NCBI GenBank assembly: GCA_963678705.1
Contig: OY783215.1
Location: 16,535,740-16,599,739, forward strand
DNA from: Panorpa germanica
Lineage: Eukaryota; Arthropoda; Insecta; Mecoptera; Panorpidae
DNA length: 64,000 nucleotides
Direction of reading: 5' to 3'
Each line of letters begins with the position of its first letter. Position 1 is the first letter of the stretch. This document shows positions 26,525-36,954 of this stretch, piece by piece. Below the pieces are notes generated by a model, which did no database searches, was not told the DNA's origin, and saw only the letters and a program-made list of their open reading frames with translations. A program made the position numbers and the translations under genes.

Positions 26525-27358
26525 CACAAGCCCATTGCTGAAGGAGTGACCTTTGATAGAAGCTCACCCAAATCGTCATTTGCTAAAACTTGATCAGTTA
26601 GCTCAGAGTCATTTATCATTTGTTTATTTTTAAACTCTAAAAATTTATTTCTACTAGTCCCTACTCTCTCTCTTTCTTGTAGTAGATGTAGGCTTCTTTA
26701 TGTGACTTCTTCTACGGTTTAGAAAATTACTATGAAAAAGTTTTTCATTTTAAAAATCAATTTACCTCATTAATATATGAAGCAATAATTTGCACCTAAA
26801 ATGTAGAACACTGGAATTGGTTTAGAAAATTGCTATGAAGCACTTGTTGTAAAAATACTGGTTGTGAATAAAAGATGGCTCTGAAAATCACCACATTTTT
26901 CGCAGTTCATACTTAATTTATCTTAAAGCTACAACAAGGAATCATAGATGGCCCCAAGATTCATATATAAAAAATTAATAATGGCGTATAGTTTTGACAG
27001 AAGTTAGCAAATGTAGTGAAAACGTGCTTTAGTTTTTTGTGTTTAATTGTTTAAGGTGTAATAAATATTGTTTAAGATGCATTAAGAGGTTACTATAAGA
27101 TTGTTGCAGATAATTTATAAGTAGAATATTGACTTTTCGTGAATTGCAATTAATTTTTTTTCCATGTTTATGAATATGTTATTTCAAGGTGAATTGATAT
27201 TGATTGATTGGGTGGGTAATCAACTTTATTAAATGTATATAAACAATGTCAATAAAAGTCAATTATCTTAGTCATTATCTCGTTAGGTTGTGCTCCAAAT
27301 AGTTTTATTAGTCAACGAATCATGAGACATATTTTCAATTTTCTTTTCTTTGTTCCAG
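26525..27358. other. No gene recognised
   Basis: AT-rich sequence between the P-like element and the first exon of the putative plus-strand transcript. It has a short CT-rich run near 26665-26680. Nothing else was supported. Confidence 0.6.
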
Positions 27359-29122
27359 GTTTCAAGGAAGATGCTTCGGGTGATTTGTTGGCTGAAGTTT
27401 TATCCATCACCATATTCATCACCTGGTAAGTGACAAGTTATTTTATTAATTTTATCGTAGATTTTACTCGCCAACATTTATTTCTTTTAAATTGATTTTG
27501 AAGTCTTTTTACGTAAATTAGATGAAACAAGACGAAATGTCATTTTATTTGCGTTATAAAAGTGTGTAAAAGAAAAACGTAGCTAACATAAATTGTTCAG
27601 GCTAGTTGTCATTGTCAAGACACTTTCTTATTCCTGTACAATTGATATGTAGATGCAATAAAAGAAAATCTATCGATGTCAAAAAATGTGAATTTACTGA
27701 CACTGATCTAACGAAGCGATAATTTATATTGAAATACCAGACCGGCAAAACTTGGTCGAGTAAAATCTACTGATGTGGTGGCAGGAAAATGAGGCGCCCC
27801 ATTCTGTCGTCTGTTTGAAGATAAGGTCAGAAGATATCAGTGTTTTGTTTATCTTGTATTTTGATGTTGTTATTCTTTTAATCTTGTAAGTGCTTTAAGG
27901 AACACACGCTGTCAAGTCTGGTTCATTAAATCACTTAGGTTAAGGTTGTGTTTTTCTTTGAACTTCTTAATTGTAAGAATTACAATAAAAAGTTTATATA
28001 GTCAAAGTTACGATAGATCGGCGATGACGTATGGCTAGGGAATTCCTGGACTAAGATTTGAGGAACGTATTATACAGCAAAATATATTTTATAACAGCGT
28101 CATCTATGAGAGCTATTGTGAAATAATTTAAAAAATTGTATGTACGAGTGTCTTTAGATATTATTCCATGTGAATTAACTATTTTTTTTATTAAATTACC
28201 TTATTAAAGATTTAGTTGTCACGCATTTTTTATTCATTAATTAATATTTATACATATTGAAATATTTGTAATGCCTGTTACTTTTGTTAATAACAAATAA
28301 CTGAGTTAAAAGTTAATTCTTTATTCATGTTTTTTTTATATATTTGTTTATAATGTAATATGTACAATTAATAATTGAGTGTGATCAGTTTTTTGTTTAT
28401 CTTGAAAAGTATTACTGCAACAAATAATTTTGTAGATATATATTTATATCAATATATATTATCTATAACTTTAATAATTTCTTTTTGTTTTAACTTTTAT
28501 AATAAGAGATATAAGCAAATATAAATCTTAAATTAAGTGATGTAATTAACAGACTGTACCACTGTAATACACATAAGCATTCATAAACACATTTGAGATT
28601 TATTTTTGCTTGTAACATATTTGTAGTACATAAAAGTTACTACAAAAATGTATTAATAAAAGTTTTAGATAATATTATTGTCTATGTTACTATTACTATA
28701 CCTACTATACGAGTATATAATAGGATAGGGCAGGGCTACTGATTGTGTATTCCTTTATTGTTTTAGGGGCTGGAGTTGTTACAACGAGGTGGAGCTTCAT
28801 AGATGTTTGCTAGATAAAGATTTATGCAGAAAACCTTCCTGATGACAAATCAAATTAAAAGGTAAATTTCTTAAATATGAGTAAAAAGTAATGTTTGCTG
28901 TTTGTGTTTATTAATTTTAGTAAAACATTTAAACGATACATTTCTGTTACTAGTTACTAGTTAGTGCCATATACTCGTAGATGATTTCATATGACTTTTA
29001 TTTTCAGGATCTACTCGTTAGCAGAACAACGTCCGCGTGGAAGTCAAACTCTGAGCAGTAGTAGATGAGAACCTGACTGATTGTGTAAGACAGATATATT
29101 TAGTTATAAAATTTATATTTCG

Positions 29123-29234
29123 TCCGCAAAAGAAATGCCTGTAACAACATAAATAATAATGTTATACAAATGTATATACAGATTTATATATATATACATT
29201 TGTATAACATTATTATTTACAAATGTATATACAG

Positions 29235-29307
<73 letters not shown>

Positions 29308-29465
29308 TTGTATAACATTATTATTTACAAATGTATATACAGATTTATATATATATACATTTGTATAACATTATTATTTACAAATGTATATACAGATTTA
29401 TATATATATATATACATTTGTATAACATTATTATTTATATTGTTACAGGCATTTCTTTTGCGGAC
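29123..29465. repeat. TA-rich inverted repeat duplicating the DNAAF10 exon-1 splice donor
   Basis: The plus-strand text from about 29123, GTCCGCAAAAGAAATGCCTG and onward through TAACA, is the reverse complement of 29465-29430 with few differences. That arm spans the end and 5' splice site of the minus-strand DNAAF10 exon. Between the arms lie three copies of an ACAAATGTATATACAGATT / ATACATTTGTATAACATTA unit in head-to-head pairs and a ~70-bp TA run (29236-29305). The whole can fold into a long hairpin. Confidence 0.85.
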
Positions 29466-29685
29466 TTGAAGCACCGAAAGTAGCACACTTGAACGCTTTT
29501 TTTCTCTCAAATTGTTTTAAACATTGTAAATTTCCTCCATTCAGTTCATAAATTTGACAGATACCAGTACCTTTAGGTAGGTTACCCAGTACAACAAATC
29601 TTGCTGAACAAGGTATCCATTTAGTTTCAAATATCGTATAAGGCAAAGATTTTTCTATGTGACCAATTACTTGTGGTTTATCCAT
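29447..29685 (-). CDS. DNAAF10: DNAAF10 (WDR92) dynein axonemal assembly factor, first coding exon
   Basis: The exon starts with ATG at 29685 ([19 protein letters not shown]). It continues with [20 protein letters not shown], an IYELNGG segment and [14 protein letters not shown], matching the N-terminus of WDR92/Monad as I know it: KPQ.I.HI, the KW.PCSA.FV..GN stretch and the CGTFGA stretch. An in-frame ATG 31 codons upstream would add a hydrophobic leader the family lacks, so the inner start is chosen. The donor is GTAACA after TGC CT, where the family continues into the first WD40 blades. WDR92 is a cytoplasmic WD40 protein that works with R2TP/prefoldin-like chaperones in preassembly of ciliary dynein arms. 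Later exons were not found before 26.5 kb, so this is either an exon before a large intron or a stranded fragment. The inverted repeat at the donor is odd. Confidence 0.8.
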
Positions 29686-30590
29686 ATCTTTTATTATATA
29701 AGAAATAAAATCGCAAATAATTCTAAACAATAAACATACAAAAATCGACGCAGTGTTTTGTTCACTCCGTTTGATCAATAAATTTATACTTAGGTGTTAA
29801 GGTTAGTATTCATAATAAACAAGATACAAAAACATAACATGACAAACATAACTTGTTTATAATAATTATGAGTTATATAAATAAATATTTCAATTGAAGT
29901 TGTTATGGAGCTGTCATTCAGATATAACCTTAAAAATTTTAAATGATGTGCAATGAAGTATTTATTTAACAAAACTTATTTGAAGGTTCTTGATATTATA
30001 ATCCAGGTCTAGATATATATCCTAGAGATACCTACATTATTACGGAGGTAAGGAAGCTGTAATAAACTGAAGCTAGAGATATTTAAAAGATACAATTTGC
30101 TTTCATTTTGTATAGGTATTTTAAAACTACTGGATAGAATCATACAGCTGGAGAAGTTGGACATAAAAAGTGGATAACATGTCACAGGTGTTATCTCACA
30201 GGATGATAGAGGATAACAAATTGACCATGATGGCGAGATGTCTGATTACGTAAATATGATTTCCAAGTACGGGCTTCATAAGGTCTAATAATAATAACAG
30301 GTATATTGACAGTATAAATTAATCATTTCTAATGTACTCTTGACGGATAGGTTGAGATAGATCTTAGAAACTAAAGCATTTAGAGATAGGTTATGTTATG
30401 TGTAAAATAGTGCGTGGTAAACCAAGATTTAATTAAAAACATGAGTTCTCTTAACAGTTCATGTTGATTTAATAACATCTATAGTTTTAAGTTAACTAAA
30501 AGATTTTCTTGTTGTATATTTAATACTGCACAGACTATAACCAAATCTCTTAATCTTATGTTCTCATTTTGTTTTATTTTATATTTTCAG
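29686..30590. other. Upstream flank of DNAAF10 exon; no further gene recognised
   Basis: This presumably holds the 5' UTR and promoter of the minus-strand gene, in AT-rich sequence with no motif I can assign. It also lies in the largest intron of the putative plus-strand transcript. A 60-codon minus frame (29790-29972) shows no family features. Confidence 0.5.
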
Positions 30591-30925
30591 AAATGGCAGA
30601 AATGACAATGGGGAATTATTATAGGAGACTTATAGATCGGAAGCTATTTGATAATCGACAGAACGAGGGGGATCTCCAAGAGCAGAATAAAATTACGAAC
30701 TTAGATGAACACCATCAACAGAAGGACTTCTAACGGTGTATCAACATATTTGAGGAAAGCTCAAAGGTAAATACAAAAAATTATATTAATATTTGGTCCT
30801 TGTTACATTGTTAAATATGGGGTGCTCCGTATATGATCAGTCTTATTTATAGTTTTCATTGTTACAGACATTTCTTTTGGGGGCGAAAGGTGATTATGCG
30901 ACATCGTTTGGTTCTTTAAAATGAA

Positions 30926-31300
30926 GATAATATTGTAATTTAATAATAATTTATTGTAATATATAACATAAATATAATATTTAGATTGTAATTATATGTA
31001 AATATATTTATTAAAGGCTTATATCCTATAATTTTTTTTTAATTTAGTAATAGTATATAGTAATAGAATATTTAAAATTATTTGTGTAAAAATAAAACAG
31101 TTCTAGAGTTTACTTTTATTCATCATAGATGGCAGTATAAATTTTTGTTAAAACTCGAAGTCGTTGTATGTCTCGCACTTGATAAACCAAAGTATAGGAG
31201 TAAGGGCGTGGACGAGCAGACGTGGGTGGGGCCACACACAACGTGCTTAAAAAACGTGCTTCTTAAATTTAACAAGCTTGGATACTTTGTATTAGAGATT
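30926..31300. other. AT-rich flank leading to the hairpin array
   Basis: 30926-31085 is strongly AT-rich. 31241-31292 carries a segment (ACGTGCTTCTTAAATTTAAC and onward) that recurs diverged at 31948-32000, on the other side of the hairpin array. Confidence 0.6.
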
Positions 31301-32000
31301 GCATTGGCACCCTGTGGGTGCTCGCCTATGGCGACTATGTAGGATGCCTCTGGCATCCTATAGGTGGCCGCGAAGCGGCCACTATAAACGTTTATGCAAT
31401 CGCAAAGCGATTGCAATGGCACCCTGCGGGTGCCATAGTCGCCTTTGGCGACTATGTAGGATGCCTCTGGCATCCTATAGGTGGCCGCTTAGCGGCCACT
31501 AAAACGTTTATGCAATCGCGAAGCGATTGCATTGGCACCCTACGGGTGCCATAGTCGCCTTCGGCGACTATGTAGGATGCCTCCGGCATCCTATAGGTGG
31601 CCGCGTAGCGGCCACTAAAACGTTTATGCAATCGCAAAGCGATTGCATTGGCACCCTACGGGTGCCATAGTCGCCTTCGGCGACTATATTTAAATTTACG
31701 TTTTTATTTAATCTAAAACGCAAGAAAAACGTGACGCCTACCCCTGCCTTCACTCGAGTAGCTCTAACGCTACACTGAGGATATATTTGTTTTGCAAGGT
31801 ATTATATACTTCAAAATTGTTAAATTTAAAATGATCTTTCTAAACTTGTGGCGCCATCTATTTATTGAAACCTAAACTAAAAGATCTCCATCTATATATT
31901 GGTAACAGTACTAAATTTATCCATCTATATAAGTTGTATACGAAAAAACGAACGTTTAAAAAACGAACTTCTTACATTTAACAAGCTGGATATCTTGTAT
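31241..32000. repeat. Diverged direct repeats flanking the hairpin array
   Basis: 31241-31292 and 31948-32000 share the plan ACGTGCTT/ACGAACTT, CTTAAATTTAACAAGCTTGG / CTTACATTTAACAAGCTGG, then ATACTTTGTAT / ATATCTTGTAT. The array begins eight bases after the first copy. They could be remnants of a duplicated host segment or of element ends. Confidence 0.7.
31301..31687. repeat. Tandem array of 17 GC-rich perfect hairpins, 116-bp unit
   Basis: Five hairpins follow one another with 3-nt loops: TGGCACCC/GGGTGCCA, CATAGTCGCC/GGCGACTATG, TAGGATGCC/GGCATCCTA, GTGGCCGC/GCGGCCAC and TGCAATCGC/GCGATTGCA. The set repeats every 116 bp (the fifth hairpin starts at 31396, 31512 and 31628), giving one partial unit, two full units and a final partial unit. 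Between units the loops differ (TGT/TGC/TAC; TAT/TTT/TTC; TCT/TCC; GAA/TTA/GTA; AAA/GAA). The stems are unchanged except in the degenerate first two hairpins. GC content is far above the surroundings. 116 is not a multiple of 3 and the open frames on both strands are by-products, so a repeated protein is unlikely. Function unknown. Confidence 0.95.
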
Positions 32001-32579
32001 GAGTACATACTTGAATAGGATTAGATATTTTGTAGCAGAGTATAACATACTAGAATAGAATCAGTAAGAACTTGTATCACCCTACCATAGTACGTTTTGT
32101 TAAATAAAAGATATAAAATTTATTTCATTTTATTTATTCTATACATATTTTTTATATTCATTTTTTTTTATATATATTATATACATAGGCATATACAAAC
32201 ATTTATAAACTAAACTTTATTTATTTAGAAACTTGTATATTTCAATGTTCCGAAGAAACAACGAAGATTCCGATGTCAGTCCACTGAAATTAAAAAAAAA
32301 TTCTAATCAACATGTGTTCTATTTCCTATTCGAAGTTTTTGTCAGTAGCTAGTCTTAATATTTTTCATTGAAAAAATATTGACTGACACAAACATATTGA
32401 GTAAATGTTTCATTACTTTTTGACATGCTGATAGTATCTACTATTGAGTGTGGGGTGAATCAAATATATTATATTATAAAATGAACATAGTATGAATCAT
32501 ATATTATAAATGATTCATTATTCTAAAATATCTGTTTCATCTGGCATAAAAGCAATAGAAATAGCTAGTTAGAATAAGG
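32001..32579. other. AT-rich, nothing recognised
   Basis: No open frame, repeat or splice pattern that I can support lies between the second flank repeat and the MITE cluster. Confidence 0.6.
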
Positions 32580-33018
32580 AGGCTCTCACACTGGAACCGT
32601 GTAGTTGAAACCTACAATATTTCAGTAGGTTTATAAGTACATTAATTACGAGCATAAGTACATTAATTACGAGAGGAGTTTCTATTTTAATGTTTATCAA
32701 TACACCACTGAAGTATGAAGTACCGTAGAAATATGTATTTCATTCGTACGTATATCAAAGTACCGCATTACGTTCTACTCGCAGACGAATATATCGGAGC
32801 ATTCTTGAAAACATACAACTTCGTACATAACGTGAGCGGACAACAGTGGATTTGGATTGGACACATTTTTATAAGCTACAGTACAGTGATGTATTGATAA
32901 ACATTTAAGTAAAAGATTCATCTCATAGTAAAGTGTACTAATGCGTAACAACTGAAATACACCTTACTGAAAGAAGAGTCTGCATTGCAAATAGTCGGTT
33001 GCAGTGTGAGAACAGCTT
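32580..33018. mobile_element. MITE A, TIR-bounded, part of a MITE cluster
   Basis: The left end GGCTCTCACACTGGAACCG pairs with the right end GCAGTGTGAGAACAGC (33001-33016). Inside, AATGTTTATCAATACACCAC (from 32689) pairs with TGTATTGATAAACATT (near 32890). No transposase is encoded; the 60-codon frame at 32715-32897 lies inside the element and has no motif. I did not find a clear target duplication. Superfamily unknown. Confidence 0.65.
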
Positions 33019-33021
33019 AAG

Positions 33022-33868
33022 GTCGGTCTCACACTGTAGTCTACTACATGCGACGATGGCTATATTTTGGAGTAGGGCTATTAGAGTTGTTTCGCATTAG
33101 TAAACTGTTTCACGAGATGACCTTTAATATTTACGATAACTGTACATACATAACTGTATATTTGTACTCTAATGTCAGCCCTGTATTGCTTTTACCTCTC
33201 ACAGTTTCGCCCATATCAAATAATAAACGCAATGATGTCATTTACACTGCTCACGTCATTTACGTAGATGCATGATCCAACATTGTTGTGATCTATGCGA
33301 CATGAAGTACATCTCCTCACGGCACTTTGATATCCAGACGTAAGAAATACATACAGTAGTATATTAACAGACATGTTATGCACAGAGGTTTATTATAATA
33401 TTCATTTCACCCCACTTAAGAACACAACAAACTGTTAGACAGAATAAATCACTCAAATATACATTTTACATCTGGCTAAATTATAAGACAGTCTATTGAA
33501 AATACACAGACGTAAGCTAGACAAATTATATAAGGTCTCTCTAACATTTGCTACTATATCAGTAGAGTGTAGATGCATCAGTACTTTAATGTTTATCAAT
33601 ACACCATAAAATGAACTGAAGTTTCTACTTTGTTTATCAATACACCATAAAATGAACTGAAGTTTCTACTTTGTTTATCAATATACCACTGTTGTGAAAT
33701 AATCATCAGTTCTTACGTCTGTGATTATATCACAACAGGAATGTATTGATAAACATTAAAAAATCTTCATCTTATGATAAAGAATGCTAATGCGAACATC
33801 CCAATTACCGTACTGAAAAAGGCGGAGTCACAAGTAATCGATGCCAGTGTAAGAGCAGCGTTAGACTA
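33022..33868. mobile_element. MITE B, related to MITE A and abutting it
   Basis: The left end GGTCTCACACTGTAGTC pairs with the right end CCAGTGTAAGAGCAGCGTTA. The right ~150 bp align with the right part of MITE A: both run through TGTATTGATAAACATT, a CTTAT/CTCAT segment, then TAATGCG. The element holds a 41-bp tandem repeat at 33590-33680. The 75-codon frame 33048-33275 shows nothing recognisable. Confidence 0.55.
33590..33690. repeat. 41-bp tandem repeat, two and a half copies
   Basis: GTTTATCAATACACCATAAA and the following GAACTGAAGTTTCTACTT repeat at 33591, 33632 and (partly) 33673. Each copy begins with the GTTTATCAATA core also used as a sub-terminal repeat in the neighbouring MITEs. 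Confidence 0.9.
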
Positions 33869-34289
33869 TTCATTCAATATTATTTTCACAAATCCAAATA
33901 CATGCAATACATAACAGACTTAAAATACAGCCCGGGGAACGGATAGGCATAGAACAGAAATATATAATAATTAATTTTGCCTGAAGTTATTTTCTTCTAA
34001 AATGCTACAGATACTTTACAATCGTTTAACACGGAAAACAAAAATGGACTATAAATAGAAGGGACATATTAAGGGATAGGGAATCTGTCATCATCTATCT
34101 ATTCACGCAAGATTTTAACTCTATAAATCATGATAAGGTAGTTCAATGTTTCTAATAGCAATTAAAATATTATAACGCTATATGTGAAATAACATTTCTT
34201 AAACACACAAAGAAGACACCAAAGTTATATTTTCTGGGTTTGGTTGTTATCAAATTAAATTGATTATGTACTTATGTAATCGTAAACTT
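33869..34289. other. No gene recognised
   Basis: Intergenic or 3' flank of the minus-strand gene ending at 34497. No supported feature. Confidence 0.5.
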
Positions 34290-34836
34290 AATAAGCAGCG
34301 GAGTTGTTCACAAAGAAGTTCAAATGCAACACACAAAAGGAGTGTTCATCGCGTTTAGATGCAAACAGGGCCAAAATTAAGTGAACAAACAATCAGTACT
34401 AGTAATTACTAACTAAACTAGTAATTAAAAAACTGGGGAAACGCAATAGAAGTGGTAATAGATTGCTAAAAAGGGTAACGACCATAAAAATAAGTATCAT
34501 AATTTGTCACAGACCTTTGGAACAATTCCTGTGAAGAACCTCCGCTTCCAAAGCACCTTTACTGCCTTCTGGAGCAAAGATACAAAAAAAAAACACTTTA
34601 AAATATGCGTCACAAGTATGTATCAGATTAAAAAAATATAACTCTATACAATATTCACAAAATTACTGAATGCTTATTCTTTAAAATACCCGAAAATTAA
34701 AAATAATCACACATAATAACCTTCAAATATCACGAACCAATTGTACAAAAAATCTAATCGTAATCCACAAAAAAATATATTCTATTAATAGATAAACATT
34801 TATATTACATAAATAAACTCGTTAACTCATTATAAA
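34290..34836. repeat. 547-bp segment present again, inverted, at 63454-64000
   Basis: Reading 64000 backwards on the other strand reproduces 34290 onward, with paired coordinates summing to 98290 throughout. So there is no net insertion or deletion, and almost no substitution as far as I compared. The match stops abruptly at 34836/63454; on the other side it runs off the window. The segment contains a probable terminal exon, part of the upstream intron and downstream sequence. Confidence 0.92.
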
Positions 34837-35387
34837 CAATATTTATTACCATCTAAACAATTAAAAATGCGACGAATACAAAACAACAGATTAAACCGCA
34901 GCCATTTTGTTGGAACTACATCAAAAACACATGTCCGAGATAATTTCGTTGCGAATAACATCTAGTGCCATCTATTTTTGTTGACAAGTATTTTTAACAT
35001 AGGTTTAACAACATTTTTTGTTGCCTTTCTACAGATTTCTACTATTATGGTTTGGAACCATTGCTACTTAATGAGGTAATTTCTCATTAAACATTTAAAA
35101 ATCGTTTTATACAAGTGACTGCTTCCTGGTTATATATCTTACACAAAATTACTTCCATTAAACGTTAGCTAAACAATAAATTTGTGAATATGTACTACTA
35201 CATCACCACTAAGATATTTGAAAAAAGATTAAATAGAGTCACAGAGTATAAAAATGTTACCTTCTCTTTCTTGCATATAGTTTCTTCGACAGACATGCAG
35301 TGACCTTTATTATTTTCGCAAGGCTTGGTACCACTACTGAGACTCCTGATGTAGTAAGACCTAGATTTTACCCTTCCAATTCTTAAT
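34497..35387 (-). CDS. Last two exons of a small cysteine-containing protein gene, product unrecognised
   Basis: Exon 35387-35261 has acceptor TTTGTTTTACAG and donor GTAACA. It encodes LRIGRVKSRSYYIRSLSSGT, then PCENNKGHCMSVEETICKKE. The candidate last exon, 34568-34497, has acceptor CTTTGCTCCAG, joins in phase 0 and reads KAVKVLWKRRFFTGIVPKVC then DKL and a stop. The joined part has four cysteines in a basic, polar context, which could be a small secreted disulfide-bonded domain, but no family is recognised. The other frame of the last exon also stops nearby with one Cys, so the phase assignment matters. Upstream exons, including any signal peptide, were not found. The last exon with its flanks is duplicated at 63722-63793. 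Confidence 0.4.
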
Positions 35388-35944
35388 CTGTAAAACAAAT
35401 TGAAAAGAAAATAAATACGATAACTTGAAACAAACTGAACATACGAAGGCAATTGGTTTAGCTCCGTTGTAATTTTTGAGACAAAGTAATTTGTTATGGA
35501 TAGTCTTAATAGATGGCATACTTAATGTTAGCATAGATTCATACTAATTCAGTTGAACTAAGATTTAAACCATAGGATCATAAAGTCATGATGAATATGA
35601 AATGATTATCTAGATTGAACACTTCTGTAACGATCCTCGTTTTTGTACTAATTTCATCTGTTAATGAACATCATTTAAATAATATACATCTTAGTAACTC
35701 TTATTTCTAATTGTTTCTAATATTGGATAAAGTCAGATAAAGTTAAATTATTTTGAGCCTTGGGGAGCACCAAATAACTAACGTTGTCCTGGTCGTCTTG
35801 TCCTTGTCAAATCGAGCATTCATTTGTTATATTATGTTTGATCGATAATCTTATTAATTAAAGCACAAAAACAAAAGACTTAATATTTATTTCGATGTGT
35901 TGTGAAACGTGCATTTATTCTTAATCCTATATTTTTAAATTATA
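35388..35944. other. Intergenic/intronic AT-rich sequence
   Basis: This lies between divergent genes: the minus-strand exon at 35387 and the ATG at 35945. It probably includes the promoter of the plus-strand gene, but no distinct core promoter motif stands out. Confidence 0.5.
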
Positions 35945-36954
35945 ATGGAAGCTGAGTCTAAAAGAGATTCAAAAGAAAATGAGGAAACAGATCATGAAAA
36001 GCCAAAGGAGGAAAAATGTGTGCCGGTGTCTTGTTACGTTGCTCCCCCGGGACCTCCAGTAGACCCTGTAGAACCAGATGAATGCTGGGAAGAAAAATAC
36101 AAAGGAGACAGCCGTAGATGGACTTTACGCGATGGTTCTTGCAAACCTGGAGATCCTAACGTCGCGTCCTGTATGAAGGATTCTTACCTGAATCCTCCGC
36201 CACAATTAAATCCAATTGGTAGGAAAACTCAATTTTATCTAGTCACAATTTCCCCGATTGAATGAGGGTCCCAGATATTTATTTAATTAGATAACTGAAT
36301 AACTGATACGAAAATTATAAATTTTGTTGAACAGGTCGTCGGCGTAAGCTGTTGCAGACATTCTTATGGCAGGAGTTGTTGAAGGAGACCTCTGAAACGA
36401 TGGTGAAACCGCGAGAAATTCCTCCAGATACATATTGTTCTACTTATCATGTTTCATACGATTACATGGGGCTCCCGGAAAATCCTGAAAATAAAGCGAA
36501 AGCGGAAAAATGGAAGCAAAAGATTTTTGGTGATGAACTGCCTGAGGTATGTTCAATTTTCTTAAAAATCTAACAAAAAATTTGATTTGATGCCTTCCAA
36601 CTAATTCAATTATATCTGGTGACATTCTTCGGTTATCCGATTATATTCAATAAACTGAATAAATTTTTAATTGTTATTATCCAATAATATTGTTTATTTA
36701 CTTACTTATTAAAAAACAGTTGAACATTTGAATTTTTCTGATGATGATTCTCATGATTCCTTTTTTTTCAGCTTTTCCTGAAGTATCCATTGTACAATTC
36801 CCATCCTGAAACTGTGTACTATCATTATCGGCGTGAAAAGAACATTCCTGGTGTTTCCGGAAAAACGATTGATCACCCATGGAACAAGAATGCCACCTTC
36901 TCAACTCCAATAGACAAGCTTATGATGAACGATGACCCAAAGGGAATTCACTGA
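35945..36954 (+). CDS. Complete three-exon gene, 222-aa acidic N-terminal protein of unknown function
   Basis: Exons 35945-36218, 36335-36546 and 36772-36954 join in frame (donors GTAGGA, GTATGT; acceptors TGAACAG, TTTTTTTTCAG) and end at TGA 36952-36954. The protein starts with a charged stretch (MEAESKRDSKENEETDHEKP), then a Pro/Cys-rich segment (KCVPVSCYVAPPGPPVDPVE) with CWEEKY and CKPGDPN. A basic GRRRKLLQTFLWQE segment and a Tyr-rich C-terminal half follow (CSTYHVSYDYMG, KYPLYNSHPETVYYHYRREK, NKNATFSTPI). There is no signal peptide or membrane segment. Short Tyr/Pro-rich repeats and a FSTPI-like end recall axonemal microtubule-associated small proteins, but this is a weak resemblance and I do not assign a function. 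Confidence 0.85.

Larger units (their letters stand above)
27359..30925 (+). ncRNA. Putative spliced plus-strand transcript, five candidate exons, weak coding potential
   Basis: Candidate exons with good splice sites are 27359-27425 (TTTGTTCCAG / GTAAGT), 28767-28861 (TGTTTTAG / GTAAAT), 29008-29083 (TATTTTCAG / GTAAGA), 30591-30766 (ATATTTTCAG / GTAAAT) and a last exon from 30868 (GTTACAG) to roughly 30925. The longest peptides are short: one of 47 codons starts MAEMTMGNYYRRLIDRK at 30594 and stops before the donor, and exons 1-2 could join into about 45 codons ending at a stop. No domain is recognised. Five good sites in a row with little coding content suggest a long noncoding RNA or a UTR-rich small gene. 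It would run antisense to the DNAAF10 exon at 29447-29685. RNA evidence is needed. Confidence 0.35.

Noticed and set aside
29159-29510. Frames of alternating Tyr-Ile
   Set aside because: Translations of the TA microsatellite.
31082-31753. Overlapping reading frames on both strands through the hairpin array (repeated SYRW/GCRRHPT-like peptides)
   Set aside because: The 116-bp unit shifts frame each repeat and all frames arise from palindromes; no protein-like conservation.
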